Source: Pseudomonas sp. NKUCC02_KPG
Lineage (GTDB): Bacteria > Pseudomonadota > Gammaproteobacteria > Pseudomonadales > Pseudomonadaceae
Length of the DNA stretch: 64,000 nucleotides
Assembly: GCF_019345465.1 (NCBI RefSeq)
Contig: NZ_JAHKRC010000007.1
Coordinates: 62,001-126,000 of the forward strand
Direction of reading: 5' to 3'
The first letter of the stretch is position 1. Each line of letters starts with the position of its first letter. A program made the translations under genes and the position numbers. Shown one piece after another: positions 21,275-34,887 of the stretch. The notes under the pieces were generated by a model that worked only from the letters and a program-made list of their open reading frames with translations, searched no databases and was not told the origin of the DNA.

Positions 21275-22894
21275 TCATAAGACGGGCTGGTTCAGCCACC
21301 CTGTGGGTGATGCCTGCAGTCTGTGGGTAACCCCGATTGCAGCCAAAAACACCTCATCGTGTGAGGTGACAATCAGAGTTCCCGAATACTGCTCAAGCAT
21401 GTCCTGCAGGGCCAGAACCGAAGGCAGATCCAGGTGATTGGCCGGTTCATCGAGCAATAGCAGGTGCGGCGGTGAAGCGGCATAGAACACGCAAGCCATG
21501 GCGGCTTTCAGGCGCTCACCGCCACTCAGTCGATGGCATGGCTGGTTGACTCGATCGGCATTGAGACCCAATTGCGCCAGTCGGGTGCGTAATTCTCCTG
21601 CATTGAGCTGCCGATTTTGAGACAGCAATTGCTCAAGTACGGACTGCTCAGGTTTTAACAGCCCCAGATCCTGGTCGAGATAAGCAGTGGTTACGAAGGT
21701 CCTGGCCTGGCCTGAAATGACCGACAGTTGACCGGCCAGTACCTTGAGCAGAGTCGACTTGCCGCAACCATTCGCTCCCACCAGGGCAATACGCTGGCCA
21801 CGATTCAGCGTGAGATTGATCGTGCGTAAATACTCAGCCCCCTGGGGCAGACGAGCATTGATCAACTCAGCTATTTGCAACGGTGCGCTTTGGCAAGCAT
21901 GAGGCGGATAAACAAAGATGGCCTGTTGTTCTTCTACCTGACTCGCAGCCTGGCGTACCAGGGCAGACAAATGTTCCCGTGCAGCGTCTTGTTGTACTCG
22001 CTGCTTGCCGCTACTGGCCTGGCTGCGCTCCTTTTTCCGGCCCAGCAAAATGTTAGCCTGATTGGCATCACTGGCCTGCTTGTGGCCGCGGGATTGGCTG
22101 CGTTCAAGGCGTTCTTTGTGTTCACGCATGGCGTGTTCCTGACGCTTGCGCTCTAGCTTGGCTGACGCCAGTTGTTGCTGCGCCGCTTGTAGTTGCTCGG
22201 CTTTTGCCTGTGCATAAAACGAAAAACCCCCGCCATAGCTGATGAGTCCTTGGGATGACAATTCAACAATACGCTCCATGTGTTCCAACAAATCGCGGTC
22301 ATGGCTGATCACGAGCAAACCGTTGGGCCAGTTCTGCAACTGCTCATGGAGCGCATCACGGTGCTGGCGATCCAGATGATTGGTGGGCTCATCCAGTATC
22401 AACAGGTCAGCTTGAGACAAGAAGGCCCCCATCAGGGCCACGCGCATGGCTTCGCCTCCGCTGAGGGCTGAGGTGGGGGTAGAAGGCGTCAAGTGTGCAA
22501 GGTTGTTCTGGGCCAACTGGTCGAGTAATTGCTGACGGATACCCCAGCGTTCGCCGATGCAGTCGAAGTCTGCTTGCTCAGTGCTGCCCTGCTCGATGTG
22601 CTCAAGGGCCCTGATGATGTGCTGTACGCCGGCAAGGTCTGCAACGGTGTGACCGGGGTCGGGGCTGACATACTGGGCCAGGTAATACACCGTGCCGTTT
22701 CGGGTGCAATGGCCTGTTGAAGGGAAGATATCCCCGGTTATCAGGCGTGCCAAAACGCTTTTACCTGCACCATTGCGCCCCACCAGAGCAGTACGTCGCT
22801 GGTCGAGATGCAGATCAAGGTCTGAGAAGAGAGCACTGCCATCGGGCAGGTGAAAAGAAACGCCTTTGAGCGTTACAGAGGTAACGAGAGTCAT
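21275..22894 (-). CDS. ABC-F family ATPase (ribosome-associated type)
   Basis: 539 aa from the ATG at 22894, which has a TGGAGT ribosome site; the frame stays open upstream but that extension has no family features. Two ABC cassettes without membrane segments: Walker A GRNGAGKS and LSGGEAMRVALMGAFL with LLILDEPTNHLD; second Walker A GANGCGKST with LSGGERLKAAMA and LLLLDEPANHLD. A charged, Gln/Lys-rich linker (about 230-320) joins them. ABC-F proteins act on stalled ribosomes or confer drug resistance. Which one this is cannot be said. It lies between mnmG and mnmE, where other pseudomonads have a different gene, so it is probably accessory. Confidence 0.88.
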   Translation of the reverse strand: MTLVTSVTLKGVSFHLPDGSALFSDLDLHLDQRRTALVGRNGAGKSVLARLITGDIFPSTGHCTRNGTVYYLAQYVSPDPGHTVADLAGVQHIIRALEHIEQGSTEQADFDCIGERWGIRQQLLDQLAQNNLAHLTPSTPTSALSGGEAMRVALMGAFLSQADLLILDEPTNHLDRQHRDALHEQLQNWPNGLLVISHDRDLLEHMERIVELSSQGLISYGGGFSFYAQAKAEQLQAAQQQLASAKLERKRQEHAMREHKERLERSQSRGHKQASDANQANILLGRKKERSQASSGKQRVQQDAAREHLSALVRQAASQVEEQQAIFVYPPHACQSAPLQIAELINARLPQGAEYLRTINLTLNRGQRIALVGANGCGKSTLLKVLAGQLSVISGQARTFVTTAYLDQDLGLLKPEQSVLEQLLSQNRQLNAGELRTRLAQLGLNADRVNQPCHRLSGGERLKAAMACVFYAASPPHLLLLDEPANHLDLPSVLALQDMLEQYSGTLIVTSHDEVFLAAIGVTHRLQASPTGWLNQPVL

Positions 22895-23031
22895 ACGCAC
22901 TCCAGAGATGCACAGATCTACCCCCTGTTGCAGGGGAATCAAGAACTGGCCGCAAAACATCGCGGCGGCATCAATGGCGCATTGGACTAACACCTCGTAT
23001 GAATGTGAATAACTGTAGCAGTGTGACACGT

Positions 23032-23108
23032 TGTAGTCGCTGCCGAGGAACGAAGGCTGCGAGCGGTTTGCAGGCTATCGCAGCCTTCGTTCCTTGGCAG
23101 CGACTACA
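23032..23108. repeat. Long inverted repeat, family B copy 1
   Basis: A 31-bp left arm beginning TGTAGTCGCTGCCGAGG and a right arm matching it at 30 of 31 positions, separated by about 15 bases. It stands between the mnmE stop and the ABC-F gene. Related copies: 43581-43678, 48739-48883, 62974-63052. Confidence 0.88.
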
Positions 23109-23119
23109 GACGTGTGCTG

Positions 23120-24487
23120 TTACTTGCCGATGCAGAAGCTGGAGAAGATCCGTCCCAGCAGATCATCAGAGCTGAATGCGCCGGTAATCTCACCAAGGGA
23201 ATGCTGCGCCTGACGCAAGTCCTCAGCCAGCAACTCCCCTGCGCCCGCCAGGGTCAGTTGCGCCCTGCCGTGCTCAAGTGCCCGGCTGGCGTGCTGCAAC
23301 GCCTCCAGGTGCCGACGGCGTGCGCTGAAGCTGCTTTCAGACGTTTGCTCGTATCCCATGCAAGCCTTGAGGTGTTCACGCAGCAGGTCCAGCCCATCCG
23401 TTGATCTGGCGCTAAGGCTAATCGTCACGTGGCCATCGTCACACACCTGCAGGGCAATATTTTCTCCGCTCAGATCTGCCTTGTTACGGATCAAGGTCAC
23501 TTTCGAAGGATCTGGACGCTGCTCAAGAAACTCTGGCCATAGCGCAAACGGGTCATCCGCTTCCGGAGCCGTGGCATCGACCACCAAGAGCACCCGATCG
23601 GCTTCGCCAATGGCCTTGAGTGCCCGTTGTACACCGATTTTTTCCACATGGTCGTCTGTATCACGCAGACCCGCGGTGTCGACCACATGCAACGGCATGC
23701 CATCGATGTGGATATGTTCACGCAATACGTCCCGGGTGGTACCGGCAATTTCGGTCACGATGGCCGCTTCGCGCCCGGCCAGGGCATTGAGCAAACTCGA
23801 CTTGCCGGCGTTTGGACGGCCCGCGATAACCACGGTCATGCCATCGCGCAGCAAAGCCCCCTGCCCGGCCTCGCGTTGAACGGTGGATAACTCTTCCCGA
23901 ACCTTATCCAGCATGCCAAGCACATGGCCATCGGCCAAAAAGTCGATTTCTTCTTCCGGGAAATCAATCGCCGCTTCGACATAGATACGCAAACTGATCA
24001 ATTGCTCAGTCAAGTTATGCACACGCTGTGAGAAAGCGCCTTGCAAGGAACGCAATGCGTTACGTGCAGCCTGTGCAGAACTTGCCTCGATCAGGTCGGC
24101 AATTGCCTCGGCTTGCGCCAGGTCGAGTTTGTCATTCAAAAATGCCCGCTCGCTGAATTCCCCCGGACGAGCCAGGCGGCAACCTAGCTGGATGCAGCGC
24201 TGGAGCAGCATATCGAGAACAATCGGGCCACCGTGGCCTTGAAGTTCCAGTACGTCTTCGCCGGTAAAGGAGTTGGGGCCGGGGAAGTACAGCGCAATCC
24301 CCTCATCCAGCACTTCACGGTTTTCGCCGTAAAAAGGGCCGTAATGGGCGTAGCGCGGTTTCAGCTCGCGTTCGCTGAACGCTTGCGCCGCAACACTGGC
24401 AAGCGGGCCGGAAATACGCACGATTCCCACACCACCTCGGCCTTGGGCGGTCGCTACTGCGGCAATGGTCTCAGCCGGAACACTCAT
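23120..24487 (-). CDS. mnmE: tRNA modification GTPase MnmE
   Basis: 455 aa from the ATG at 24487 ([20 protein letters not shown]), the family N terminus. It forms the cmnm5U34 complex with MnmG. The G domain sits inside a helical domain: G1 [12 protein letters not shown] near 225, then [10 protein letters not shown] and DTAGLRDT, and RNKADL. The C-terminal Cys motif FCIGK is intact. It follows yidC after a terminator-like hairpin, so it may be separately transcribed. Confidence 0.98.
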   Translation of the reverse strand: MSVPAETIAAVATAQGRGGVGIVRISGPLASVAAQAFSERELKPRYAHYGPFYGENREVLDEGIALYFPGPNSFTGEDVLELQGHGGPIVLDMLLQRCIQLGCRLARPGEFSERAFLNDKLDLAQAEAIADLIEASSAQAARNALRSLQGAFSQRVHNLTEQLISLRIYVEAAIDFPEEEIDFLADGHVLGMLDKVREELSTVQREAGQGALLRDGMTVVIAGRPNAGKSSLLNALAGREAAIVTEIAGTTRDVLREHIHIDGMPLHVVDTAGLRDTDDHVEKIGVQRALKAIGEADRVLLVVDATAPEADDPFALWPEFLEQRPDPSKVTLIRNKADLSGENIALQVCDDGHVTISLSARSTDGLDLLREHLKACMGYEQTSESSFSARRRHLEALQHASRALEHGRAQLTLAGAGELLAEDLRQAQHSLGEITGAFSSDDLLGRIFSSFCIGK

Positions 24488-24520
24488 AAAACAGGCCTCA
24501 AAACAAAAGTGACGGATAGC

Positions 24521-24545
24521 AAAACGCCCCACTAGGGGGCGTTTT
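24521..24545. terminator. Hairpin between yidC and mnmE
   Basis: AAAACGCCCC (24521-24530), loop ACTAG, GGGGCGTTTT (24536-24545). An A/T-bordered 10-bp stem usable on either strand; probable end of the rpmH-yidC transcript. Confidence 0.8.
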
Positions 24546-24567
24546 GAGTGGTGCTCACCAGAGTAGG

Positions 24568-26253
24568 TTACTCGGCTGCTTTTTTGGTAGCAGCTTCAAC
24601 TTTACGGGTGATGTACCACTGTTGAGCGATGGACAGGCAGTTGTTCACAACCCAGTACAGCACCAGACCAGCAGGGAACCACAGGAAGAAGAAGGTGAAG
24701 ATGATTGGCATCAGCTTCATTACCTTGGCCTGCATCGGGTCCGGCGGAGTCGGGTTCAGACGCTGCTGGATGAACATGGTTGCGCCCATGATGATCGGCA
24801 GAATGAAGAACGGGTCTTTGATCGACAGGTCGGTAATCCAGAGCATGAACGGCGCCTGGCGCATTTCAACACTTTCCAGAAGTACCCAGTACAAGGACAG
24901 GAAGACCGGCATCTGCACCAGAATCGGCAAGCAGCCGCCCAGTGGATTGATCTTCTCTTTCTTGTACAGCTCCATCATTGCTTGCGACATTTTCTGGCGA
25001 TCATCACCGAACTGCTCTTTCAGAGCAGCCAGTTTTGGTGCCACGGCGCGCATGCGGGCCATCGACTTGTAGCTGGCGGCCGACAGAGGGAAGAAGATCC
25101 CTTTGATCAGCATGGTCAGGAAGATAATCGACCAGCCCCAGTTACCGACCAGGCTGTGGATATGTTGCAGCAGCCAGAAAATAGGCTGGGCAATGAACCA
25201 CAGAATGCCGTAGTCGACAGTCAGTTCCAGACCTGGGGATAACTCTTTGAGTACACCCTGGCTTTTTGGACCGGCGTACAACGTAGCGCTGGTTTCAGCT
25301 GTTTTGCCCGGCTCAACGGTCAAGGTTGGGCCAGTAAAACCGATGATGTAGTTGCCCTGGTTGTCTTTGCGGGTCTGAACGACGTTGTTATCGCCTTTCT
25401 GTGGAATCCACGCCGTCACAAAGTAGTGTTGCAACCAGGCAACCCAGCCGCCTTGAACGGTTTCTTTCAGCTGAGCCTTGTCGATATCTTTCATCGACAC
25501 TTTTTTGTACGGCTCCGAACTTGTCCACAGGGCAGCGCCCAGGTAAGTAGCAGTGCCGGTGGCGGTGCTGGAAGAAGGATCGGAGCTGGCGTCACGCTTC
25601 AATTGCGCGAACAGGTTGCCATTCCACGGCTTGCCGCTCTCGTTATCAATCAAATAGCTGACTTGTACATCGTACAAACCACGCTTGAGCGTGAAACGCT
25701 TGATGTAGTTGATGCCGTTTTCGCTGAATTTCAGATCAACAACCAGTTGATCCTGGCCTGGGGCCAGTTCGAAATTCTTTTTCTCAGCGCTGAAAACAGG
25801 ACGACCTGACGGACGGGCGTCCGGGCCATCAACGCCTGTCAGGCCACTTTGTGCCAGATAGGTGCGTTCGTTGCCGTTATCGAACAACTGGAAAGGAACA
25901 TCCGGGTGATCCTGGCGACGTGGATAAAGCGGCAGACGCAGCTGGGCAATATCACCACCCTGTGGATCGATCGCGATGTCCAGAACATCCGTTTTTACGT
26001 GGATGAGGTCTTTGCTTGCAGCCACCGGAGTTTCAGTCGGTGTGCTGGTATCTGTATTGGCGCTGGGTACATCGGCACTGTTTGAAGCGTTGTTACCTGA
26101 AACCGTATCGGGCAAAGCCGGCGCGGTTGTGCTGCTGGCGGCAACATTCTGAGTCGGCAGGGCAGCTTGGCCGTAATCCTGGTTCCATTTCAGAACCATA
26201 ACGTAGGACACGACTGCTAGAGCGACGATCAGGATCGTGCGTTTAATATCCAT
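24568..26253 (-). CDS. yidC: Membrane protein insertase YidC
   Basis: 561 aa from the ATG at 26253. An N-terminal membrane anchor ([21 protein letters not shown]), a low-complexity Ser/Thr/Ala linker (about 30-75), a large periplasmic domain to about 330, then the five-helix insertase core with [20 protein letters not shown], the cytoplasmic loop [21 protein letters not shown], and the last helices. YidC inserts Fo c, subunit II-type and other small membrane proteins. Overlap-free but close behind yidD (13 bases). Confidence 0.98.
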   Translation of the reverse strand: MDIKRTILIVALAVVSYVMVLKWNQDYGQAALPTQNVAASSTTAPALPDTVSGNNASNSADVPSANTDTSTPTETPVAASKDLIHVKTDVLDIAIDPQGGDIAQLRLPLYPRRQDHPDVPFQLFDNGNERTYLAQSGLTGVDGPDARPSGRPVFSAEKKNFELAPGQDQLVVDLKFSENGINYIKRFTLKRGLYDVQVSYLIDNESGKPWNGNLFAQLKRDASSDPSSSTATGTATYLGAALWTSSEPYKKVSMKDIDKAQLKETVQGGWVAWLQHYFVTAWIPQKGDNNVVQTRKDNQGNYIIGFTGPTLTVEPGKTAETSATLYAGPKSQGVLKELSPGLELTVDYGILWFIAQPIFWLLQHIHSLVGNWGWSIIFLTMLIKGIFFPLSAASYKSMARMRAVAPKLAALKEQFGDDRQKMSQAMMELYKKEKINPLGGCLPILVQMPVFLSLYWVLLESVEMRQAPFMLWITDLSIKDPFFILPIIMGATMFIQQRLNPTPPDPMQAKVMKLMPIIFTFFFLWFPAGLVLYWVVNNCLSIAQQWYITRKVEAATKKAAE

Positions 26254-26266
26254 GATTACTCGGCCA

Positions 26267-26500
26267 TCAAGAAGAACGGGAGGTAGGGATAGGCGGAACC
26301 GGGTCGTAACCACCGGGATTCCACGGGTGACAGCGACCTAAACGACGAAAGGTCAGCCAGCCGCCGCGCAGAAGGCCATGATTTTCGATGGCTTCCAACG
26401 CGTAGCAGGAACAACTGGGGTAGAAACGGCAGTGGCTGGCCATCAAAGGACTAATGGCATAGCGATAAAACTGGATCGGAACGAGCGCCAGTTTACGCAT
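26267..26500 (-). CDS. yidD: Membrane protein insertion efficiency factor YidD
   Basis: 77 aa. An amphipathic N terminus ([19 protein letters not shown]) is followed by the Cys-rich [17 protein letters not shown] and [11 protein letters not shown] motifs of the family. It overlaps the rnpA end by 8 bases and sits between rnpA and yidC, the standard order. It is thought to help YidC-dependent insertion. Confidence 0.95.
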   Translation of the reverse strand: MRKLALVPIQFYRYAISPLMASHCRFYPSCSCYALEAIENHGLLRGGWLTFRRLGRCHPWNPGGYDPVPPIPTSRSS

Positions 26501-26900
26501 CAGGACTGCCTACCCCTACAGTTTCGGTTTTAACTGCTGGAACTGGCGTGTTACGGGCCAGACGCTTCCAGAGTTTGCCGAAATGCTGAATCAATTCGGG
26601 GTTCTCTACGTCACCCAAACCTTTGCGCGCGACGATAACGATATCCCAACCAACCAGTAAATCCTGGTGGAGACGAAACGATTCACGCATCAAACGCTTA
26701 AGGCGATTGCGCTCAACGGAGAGCTTTACGCTCTTTTTCCCGATCACTAACCCCAGGCGGGGGTGATCAAGATCGTTGCTACGCGCAAGGAGCAGGAGAT
26801 TTTTCCCCGGAACCTTGCCGGTGGGGGAGTCAAAGACTGCCTTGAAGTGTCGGGGAGTGAGTAACCGCTTTTCCCGACTGAAGTCCTGACTCACCACCAT
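26493..26900 (-). CDS. rnpA: RNase P protein component
   Basis: 135 aa from the ATG at 26900, which reads [25 protein letters not shown] codons directly after it give the form seen in most pseudomonads. The frame extends further upstream but would overlap rpmH. The RNR motif [16 protein letters not shown] is present. It is the protein cofactor of RNase P, which matures tRNA 5' ends. Ten bases after rpmH. Confidence 0.95.
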   Translation of the reverse strand: MVVSQDFSREKRLLTPRHFKAVFDSPTGKVPGKNLLLLARSNDLDHPRLGLVIGKKSVKLSVERNRLKRLMRESFRLHQDLLVGWDIVIVARKGLGDVENPELIQHFGKLWKRLARNTPVPAVKTETVGVGSPDA

Positions 26901-26910
26901 TGTCTGATTA

Positions 26911-27045
26911 TCAAACTGCCAGACGTGCACGGCCTTTGGCGCGGCGACGCGACAGGACTGCACGGCCGTTTTTAGTAGCCATGCGTGCACGGAAACCGTG
27001 AGTGCGGGCGCGTTTGATAGTGCTTGGTTGGAAAGTACGTTTCAT
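26911..27045 (-). CDS. rpmH: 50S ribosomal protein L34
   Basis: 44 aa, read by hand: [20 protein letters not shown] followed by [20 protein letters not shown] and RLAV. This matches bacterial L34 along its whole length. AGGTAG precedes the start. First gene of the rpmH-rnpA-yidD-yidC cluster and the left border of oriC. Confidence 0.98.
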   Translation of the reverse strand: MKRTFQPSTIKRARTHGFRARMATKNGRAVLSRRRAKGRARLAV

Positions 27046-27105
27046 GTCGTGCTACCTGGTTCGTCCACAACGGGCCGGAATGGCCCCCGTTTTAAGAGAC
27101 CGGCG

Positions 27106-27134
27106 ATTCTAGAGAAAGCAAGCCAATAGGTCAA
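27106..27134 (-). promoter_or_regulatory. Predicted sigma-70 promoter of rpmH
   Basis: On the minus strand TTGACC (27129-27134), 17-base spacer, TAGAAT (27106-27111), ending 60 bases before the rpmH start. Five of six and five of six matches to consensus. Confidence 0.8.
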
Positions 27135-27179
27135 TTTCCAACCAGCGTTTACCGCTAAATAGATGTTTGCCCTTTCGCA

Positions 27180-27560
27180 CCTGTCTTGCACCTGCCAACT
27201 ATAGAAATAAAAAAACGAAGTATTTAAAGCTCTTTTATAAAGCTTATTAAACTTAGGGAAGCGATCTTCTGTGGATAACTAGCTTAAGGCCATATAAAAC
27301 AAGGCGTACAGAAGATGACAACACTGTCGAGAAGCCGTGCTCCACCTGTGCTGCACCCTCGGATAAGCTGTGCATGAAAGGGGCTTTTATCCACAGGCGA
27401 CTTATGCACAGACTTTCGACCCCACTTGTGCAACGAGCTTAGGCCCGCTTATCCACAGAGCTTATGCACATACCATTTGTCGCTTTGTTCACAGTAAAAA
27501 GCCGGATCTCTCCTTATATGCACGTCACCTACATGTGGATAAGTGGGGCCACGGTCGCTA
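27180..27560. other. oriC: Chromosomal replication origin oriC
   Basis: Between rpmH and dnaA, where pseudomonad origins lie. An AT-rich tract (about 27197-27260) is the candidate unwinding element. DnaA boxes: TGTGGATAA 27270-27278, TTATCCACA 27387-27395 and 27449-27457, TGTGGATAA 27534-27542, plus TTATGCACA at 27402-27410 and 27462-27470. The right-hand group is arranged as two box pairs (TTATCCACA then TTATGCACA, starts 15 and 13 bases apart). Confidence 0.93.
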
Positions 27561-27564
27561 CAAT
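27534..27564 (+). promoter_or_regulatory. Possible dnaA promoter overlapped by a DnaA box
   Basis: TACAAT at 27559-27564 as -10; 17 bases upstream TGGATA (27536-27541, 4 of 6 to consensus) lies inside the box at 27534-27542. Such an overlap would let DnaA repress its own gene. Confidence 0.5.
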
Positions 27565-27608
27565 GGCGCCTGTTTTTGCCTCACCGGCTTTCAACTTAGG
27601 GGATATCC

Positions 27609-29117
27609 GTGTCAGTGGAACTTTGGCAGCAGTGCGTGGAGCTTTTGCGCGATGAGCTGCCTGCCCAGCAATTCAACACCTGGATCCGTCCACTACAGGT
27701 CGAAGCCGAAGGCGACGAGTTGCGTGTGTATGCACCCAACCGATTCGTTCTCGACTGGGTCAACGAAAAATACCTGAGCCGTTTGCTTGAACTGTTGAAC
27801 GAGCACAGCAATGGCATGGCGCCTGCGTTGTCCTTGTTAATAGGCAGCAAACGCAGCTCGGCGCCTCGTGCTGCCCCTAATGCGCCATTGGCTGCAGCGG
27901 CCTCTCAGGCCCCGGCGCCCAGCGCACCTGTCAACACAGCAGCGGCACCCGCTCCTGCACCCGCGCCAAAACAGTCCGGGCATGCCAGCGAAGAACCTTC
28001 GCGGGCCAGCTTCGACCCAATGGCCGGTGCAAGCTCGCAGCAAGCGCCAGTGCGCGCCGAACAGCGCACCGTCCAGGTCGAGGGTGCGCTCAAGCACACC
28101 AGCTACCTGAACCGAACCTTTACCTTCGAAAACTTCGTTGAGGGCAAGTCCAACCAACTGGCTCGCGCTGCGGCGTGGCAGGTGGCAGATAACCCCAAGC
28201 ACGGTTACAACCCGCTCTTCCTTTATGGCGGCGTTGGTCTGGGTAAAACTCACTTGATGCACGCGGTGGGCAACCACCTGTTAAAGAAGAATCCGAATGC
28301 CAAGGTCGTGTACCTGCATTCCGAGCGTTTTGTAGCCGACATGGTTAAAGCCTTGCAGCTCAACGCCATCAACGAGTTCAAGCGCTTCTACCGTTCGGTA
28401 GACGCCTTGCTTATCGATGACATTCAATTCTTTGCGCGCAAGGAACGGTCCCAGGAAGAGTTCTTCCACACCTTCAACGCCCTGCTTGAAGGCGGTCAGC
28501 AAGTGATTCTGACCAGTGACCGTTACCCGAAAGAAATCGAAGGCCTTGAAGAGCGTCTCAAATCACGCTTTGGCTGGGGTTTGACGGTTGCCGTCGAGCC
28601 GCCAGAGCTTGAGACCCGTGTTGCGATCCTGATGAAGAAGGCCGATCAGGCCAAGGTCGATCTGCCTCACGATGCCGCCTTCTTTATTGCCCAGCGCATT
28701 CGCTCCAACGTGCGTGAACTCGAAGGCGCGCTCAAGCGTGTTATCGCTCACTCGCACTTTATGGGCCGCGACATCACCATCGAGCTGATCCGCGAATCCC
28801 TTAAAGACCTGCTGGCGCTGCAAGACAAACTCGTCTCTGTGGATAACATCCAGCGCACAGTGGCTGAGTACTACAAGATCAAAATTTCGGACTTGCTGTC
28901 CAAGCGCCGTTCGCGCTCGGTGGCGCGACCACGCCAGGTGGCGATGGCGTTGTCCAAAGAGCTGACCAACCACAGCCTGCCGGAGATCGGCGATGTGTTT
29001 GGCGGTCGCGATCACACCACGGTCTTGCACGCATGCCGCAAGATCAACGAACTCAAGGAATCCGACGCGGACATCCGTGAGGACTACAAGAACCTGCTGC
29101 GTACACTGACAACCTGA
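27609..29117 (+). CDS. dnaA: Chromosomal replication initiator DnaA
   Basis: 502 aa, GTG start after AGGGGATATCC. Domain I (1-80), an Ala/Pro-rich linker domain II (about 82-150), AAA+ domain III with Walker [10 protein letters not shown] (about 206-214) and Walker [10 protein letters not shown] (about 267), then domain IV with the DnaA-box reading signature [14 protein letters not shown] (about 466-479). It opens oriC and loads the helicase. Right beside its own boxes. A DnaA box (28838-28846) lies within the gene. Confidence 0.99.
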   Translation: MSVELWQQCVELLRDELPAQQFNTWIRPLQVEAEGDELRVYAPNRFVLDWVNEKYLSRLLELLNEHSNGMAPALSLLIGSKRSSAPRAAPNAPLAAAASQAPAPSAPVNTAAAPAPAPAPKQSGHASEEPSRASFDPMAGASSQQAPVRAEQRTVQVEGALKHTSYLNRTFTFENFVEGKSNQLARAAAWQVADNPKHGYNPLFLYGGVGLGKTHLMHAVGNHLLKKNPNAKVVYLHSERFVADMVKALQLNAINEFKRFYRSVDALLIDDIQFFARKERSQEEFFHTFNALLEGGQQVILTSDRYPKEIEGLEERLKSRFGWGLTVAVEPPELETRVAILMKKADQAKVDLPHDAAFFIAQRIRSNVRELEGALKRVIAHSHFMGRDITIELIRESLKDLLALQDKLVSVDNIQRTVAEYYKIKISDLLSKRRSRSVARPRQVAMALSKELTNHSLPEIGDVFGGRDHTTVLHACRKINELKESDADIREDYKNLLRTLTT

Positions 29118-29155
29118 TGACACCAGCGCAGCTTATTAAGGCAAGGGACTAGACC

Positions 29156-30259
29156 ATGCATTTCACCATTCAACGCGAAGCCCTGTTGAAACCCCTGCAA
29201 CTGGTCGCAGGCGTCGTTGAACGCCGCCAGACCTTGCCGGTATTGTCCAACGTGCTGTTGGTTGTCGAAGGCCAGCAACTGTCGCTGACCGGTACCGACC
29301 TTGAAGTCGAACTGGTTGGTCGAGTGCAACTTGAAGAGCCGGCTGAGCCAGGCGAAATCACCGTGCCTGCGCGCAAGCTGATGGATATCTGCAAAAGCCT
29401 GCCCAACGACGCACTGATTGACATCAAACTCGATGACAACAAGCTGGTAGTCAAGGCAGGCCGTAGCCGCTTTACCTTGTCCACCCTGCCTGCCAACGAC
29501 TTCCCGACGGTTGAAGAAGGCCCGGGCTCGCTGACGTGCAGCTTGCAGCAGAGCAAATTGCGTCGTCTGATCGAGCGCACCAGCTTTGCCATGGCGCAGC
29601 AGGACGTTCGTTACTACCTCAATGGCATGCTGCTGGAAGTATCGGCAGGCATCATCCGTGCTGTGGCAACCGACGGTCACCGTCTGGCCATGTGCTCGAT
29701 GAAAGCCGACATCGGCCAGCCAGACCGTCATCAAGTGATCGTTCCGCGCAAGGGTATTCTTGAGTTGGCGCGCTTGCTGACTGAGCCGGACGGCGAAGTG
29801 AGCATCGTTCTGGGCGCACACCACATCCGTGCCACCACCGGCGAGTTCACCTTCACGTCCAAGCTGGTTGATGGCAAGTTCCCGGACTACGAGCGTGTGC
29901 TGCCTAAAGGTGGTGACAAGGTCGTTATCGGTGACCGTCAGGCATTGCGCGAAGCGTTCAGTCGTACCGCGATCCTGTCCAACGAGAAATATCGTGGCAT
30001 CCGTCTGCAATTGGCCAATGGCCAGCTGAAAATCCAGGCGAACAACCCGGAGCAGGAAGAAGCGGAAGAAGAAGTGGGCGTTGAGTACAACGGCGGTTCA
30101 CTGGAGATCGGCTTCAACGTGAGCTACCTGCTGGACGTGCTGGGGGTCATGACCACGGAACAAGTGCGTCTGATCCTGTCGGACTCCAACAGCAGCGCTC
30201 TGGTGCAAGAGTCGGACAACGACGACTCGGCCTACGTTGTTATGCCGATGCGCCTGTAA
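29156..30259 (+). CDS. dnaN: DNA polymerase III sliding clamp
   Basis: 367 aa, three clamp domains. MHFTIQREALLKPLQLVAGV is the family N terminus; the C terminus is DSAYVVMPMRL, the usual end that makes part of the binding pocket. The beta dimer encircles DNA and tethers polymerase III and other partners. It follows dnaA by 38 bases. Confidence 0.99.
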   Translation: MHFTIQREALLKPLQLVAGVVERRQTLPVLSNVLLVVEGQQLSLTGTDLEVELVGRVQLEEPAEPGEITVPARKLMDICKSLPNDALIDIKLDDNKLVVKAGRSRFTLSTLPANDFPTVEEGPGSLTCSLQQSKLRRLIERTSFAMAQQDVRYYLNGMLLEVSAGIIRAVATDGHRLAMCSMKADIGQPDRHQVIVPRKGILELARLLTEPDGEVSIVLGAHHIRATTGEFTFTSKLVDGKFPDYERVLPKGGDKVVIGDRQALREAFSRTAILSNEKYRGIRLQLANGQLKIQANNPEQEEAEEEVGVEYNGGSLEIGFNVSYLLDVLGVMTTEQVRLILSDSNSSALVQESDNDDSAYVVMPMRL

Positions 30260-30279
30260 CCATGCACAGCCCACGCTAG

Positions 30280-33806
<3,527 letters not shown>

Positions 33807-33821
33807 TGGTGTAGTGCAGTT

Positions 33822-33856
33822 AAAAAAGGCCAACGCTTAGCGTTGGCCTTTTTTTT
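33822..33856. terminator. Bidirectional terminator after gyrB
   Basis: AAAAAAGGCCAACGC, loop TTA, GCGTTGGCC then eight T. It is shared by gyrB and the convergent LysR gene. Confidence 0.96.
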
Positions 33857-33869
33857 GGTAAAAAATCAC

Positions 33870-34757
33870 CTACGGCGCCAGCAAAACCCCCTGCTCTTCC
33901 TGGCACAGCTCCAGCAAAAAATCCCACACAACCCTCAGCCTTACGGACTTGTGCAGCTCACGGCGGGTGCTGATCCAGTAGCTGCGCTGGACCGACTCTT
34001 CGGGCAGTACGCGCACCAGTTCCGGGTCATGGCTGGCCATGTAGTTGGGCAGTACGGCGATGCCGAGCCCTGCTCTCGCCGCTTGCTGCTGGGCAATGAC
34101 GCTGGTGCTGCGAAAGGTCACGGTCGGGGTACGGCAGAAGTTGTTGAGAAACAGCAGTTCCTGACTGAACAGCAAGTCGTCGACGTAGCCGATCCAGTAG
34201 TGATTGGCCAGGTCATCGCGGTTGTTCAAGGGCGGTGCCTTGTCGAGGTAAACGCGGCTGGCGTAGAGCGCCAGGCGGTAGTCGGTGAGTTTGCGAGTGA
34301 TCAACAGGTCAGCGTTGGGGCGTTCCAGGTGGATGCTGATTTCAGCCTCGCGGTTGAGGATGCTGACAAAGCGCGGCACCGCCACCAGCTCCACTTCCAG
34401 CCCAGGGTAGCGTTCAAACAACCCGCGTAGTCGCGACGTGATGAACATGATCCCAATCCCTTCAGTGACCCCAAGCCGGATCTTGCCCATGGGAGCGATG
34501 GCCTGGGTGATTTCCTCTTGCGCCAGCAATGCGACGTTTTCCATGGCTTCAGCGTGTTTGAGCAATGCCTGGCCTGCGGGCGTCAGTTCGTAACCTTGTG
34601 CATGTTGCACGAACAGCGCAGCGCCGAGGTGCTGCTCGATGCTCTCGATATGCCGGGCGACAGTGCTGTGGGTTGTATTCAGGCGTTTGGCGGCGGCAAG
34701 CAAGCGACCACTGCGTTGCAGTTCCAGAAAGTATCGCAGGTCATTCCAGTCAAACAT
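33870..34757 (-). CDS. LysR-family transcriptional regulator
   Basis: 295 aa from the ATG at 34757 (MFDWNDLRYFLELQRSGRLL); an upstream in-frame ATG exists but the shorter form fits the family. The N-terminal helix-turn-helix is AAAKRLNTTHSTVARHIESI. The C-terminal part is the LysR substrate-binding domain (about 92-290). It is divergent from the GMC oxidoreductase gene with 130 bases between them, the usual layout for a LysR activator and its target. Effector unknown. Confidence 0.9.
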   Translation of the reverse strand: MFDWNDLRYFLELQRSGRLLAAAKRLNTTHSTVARHIESIEQHLGAALFVQHAQGYELTPAGQALLKHAEAMENVALLAQEEITQAIAPMGKIRLGVTEGIGIMFITSRLRGLFERYPGLEVELVAVPRFVSILNREAEISIHLERPNADLLITRKLTDYRLALYASRVYLDKAPPLNNRDDLANHYWIGYVDDLLFSQELLFLNNFCRTPTVTFRSTSVIAQQQAARAGLGIAVLPNYMASHDPELVRVLPEESVQRSYWISTRRELHKSVRLRVVWDFLLELCQEEQGVLLAP

Positions 34758-34887
34758 GTCAGCCCCCCAGCACGATTGATAATCAGCTGTGCAAAAACGC
34801 ACAAGCCATGGGTGAAATCACGCGTTTCAAACTCGAAATTAATCAATAGGATGGTGTAGGACAAGAACAATAAAGGCGAGGTGATCA

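Noticed and set aside
26901..26990. Longer N terminus for RnpA
   Set aside because: It would run through rpmH, whose 44-aa product is a full match to L34.
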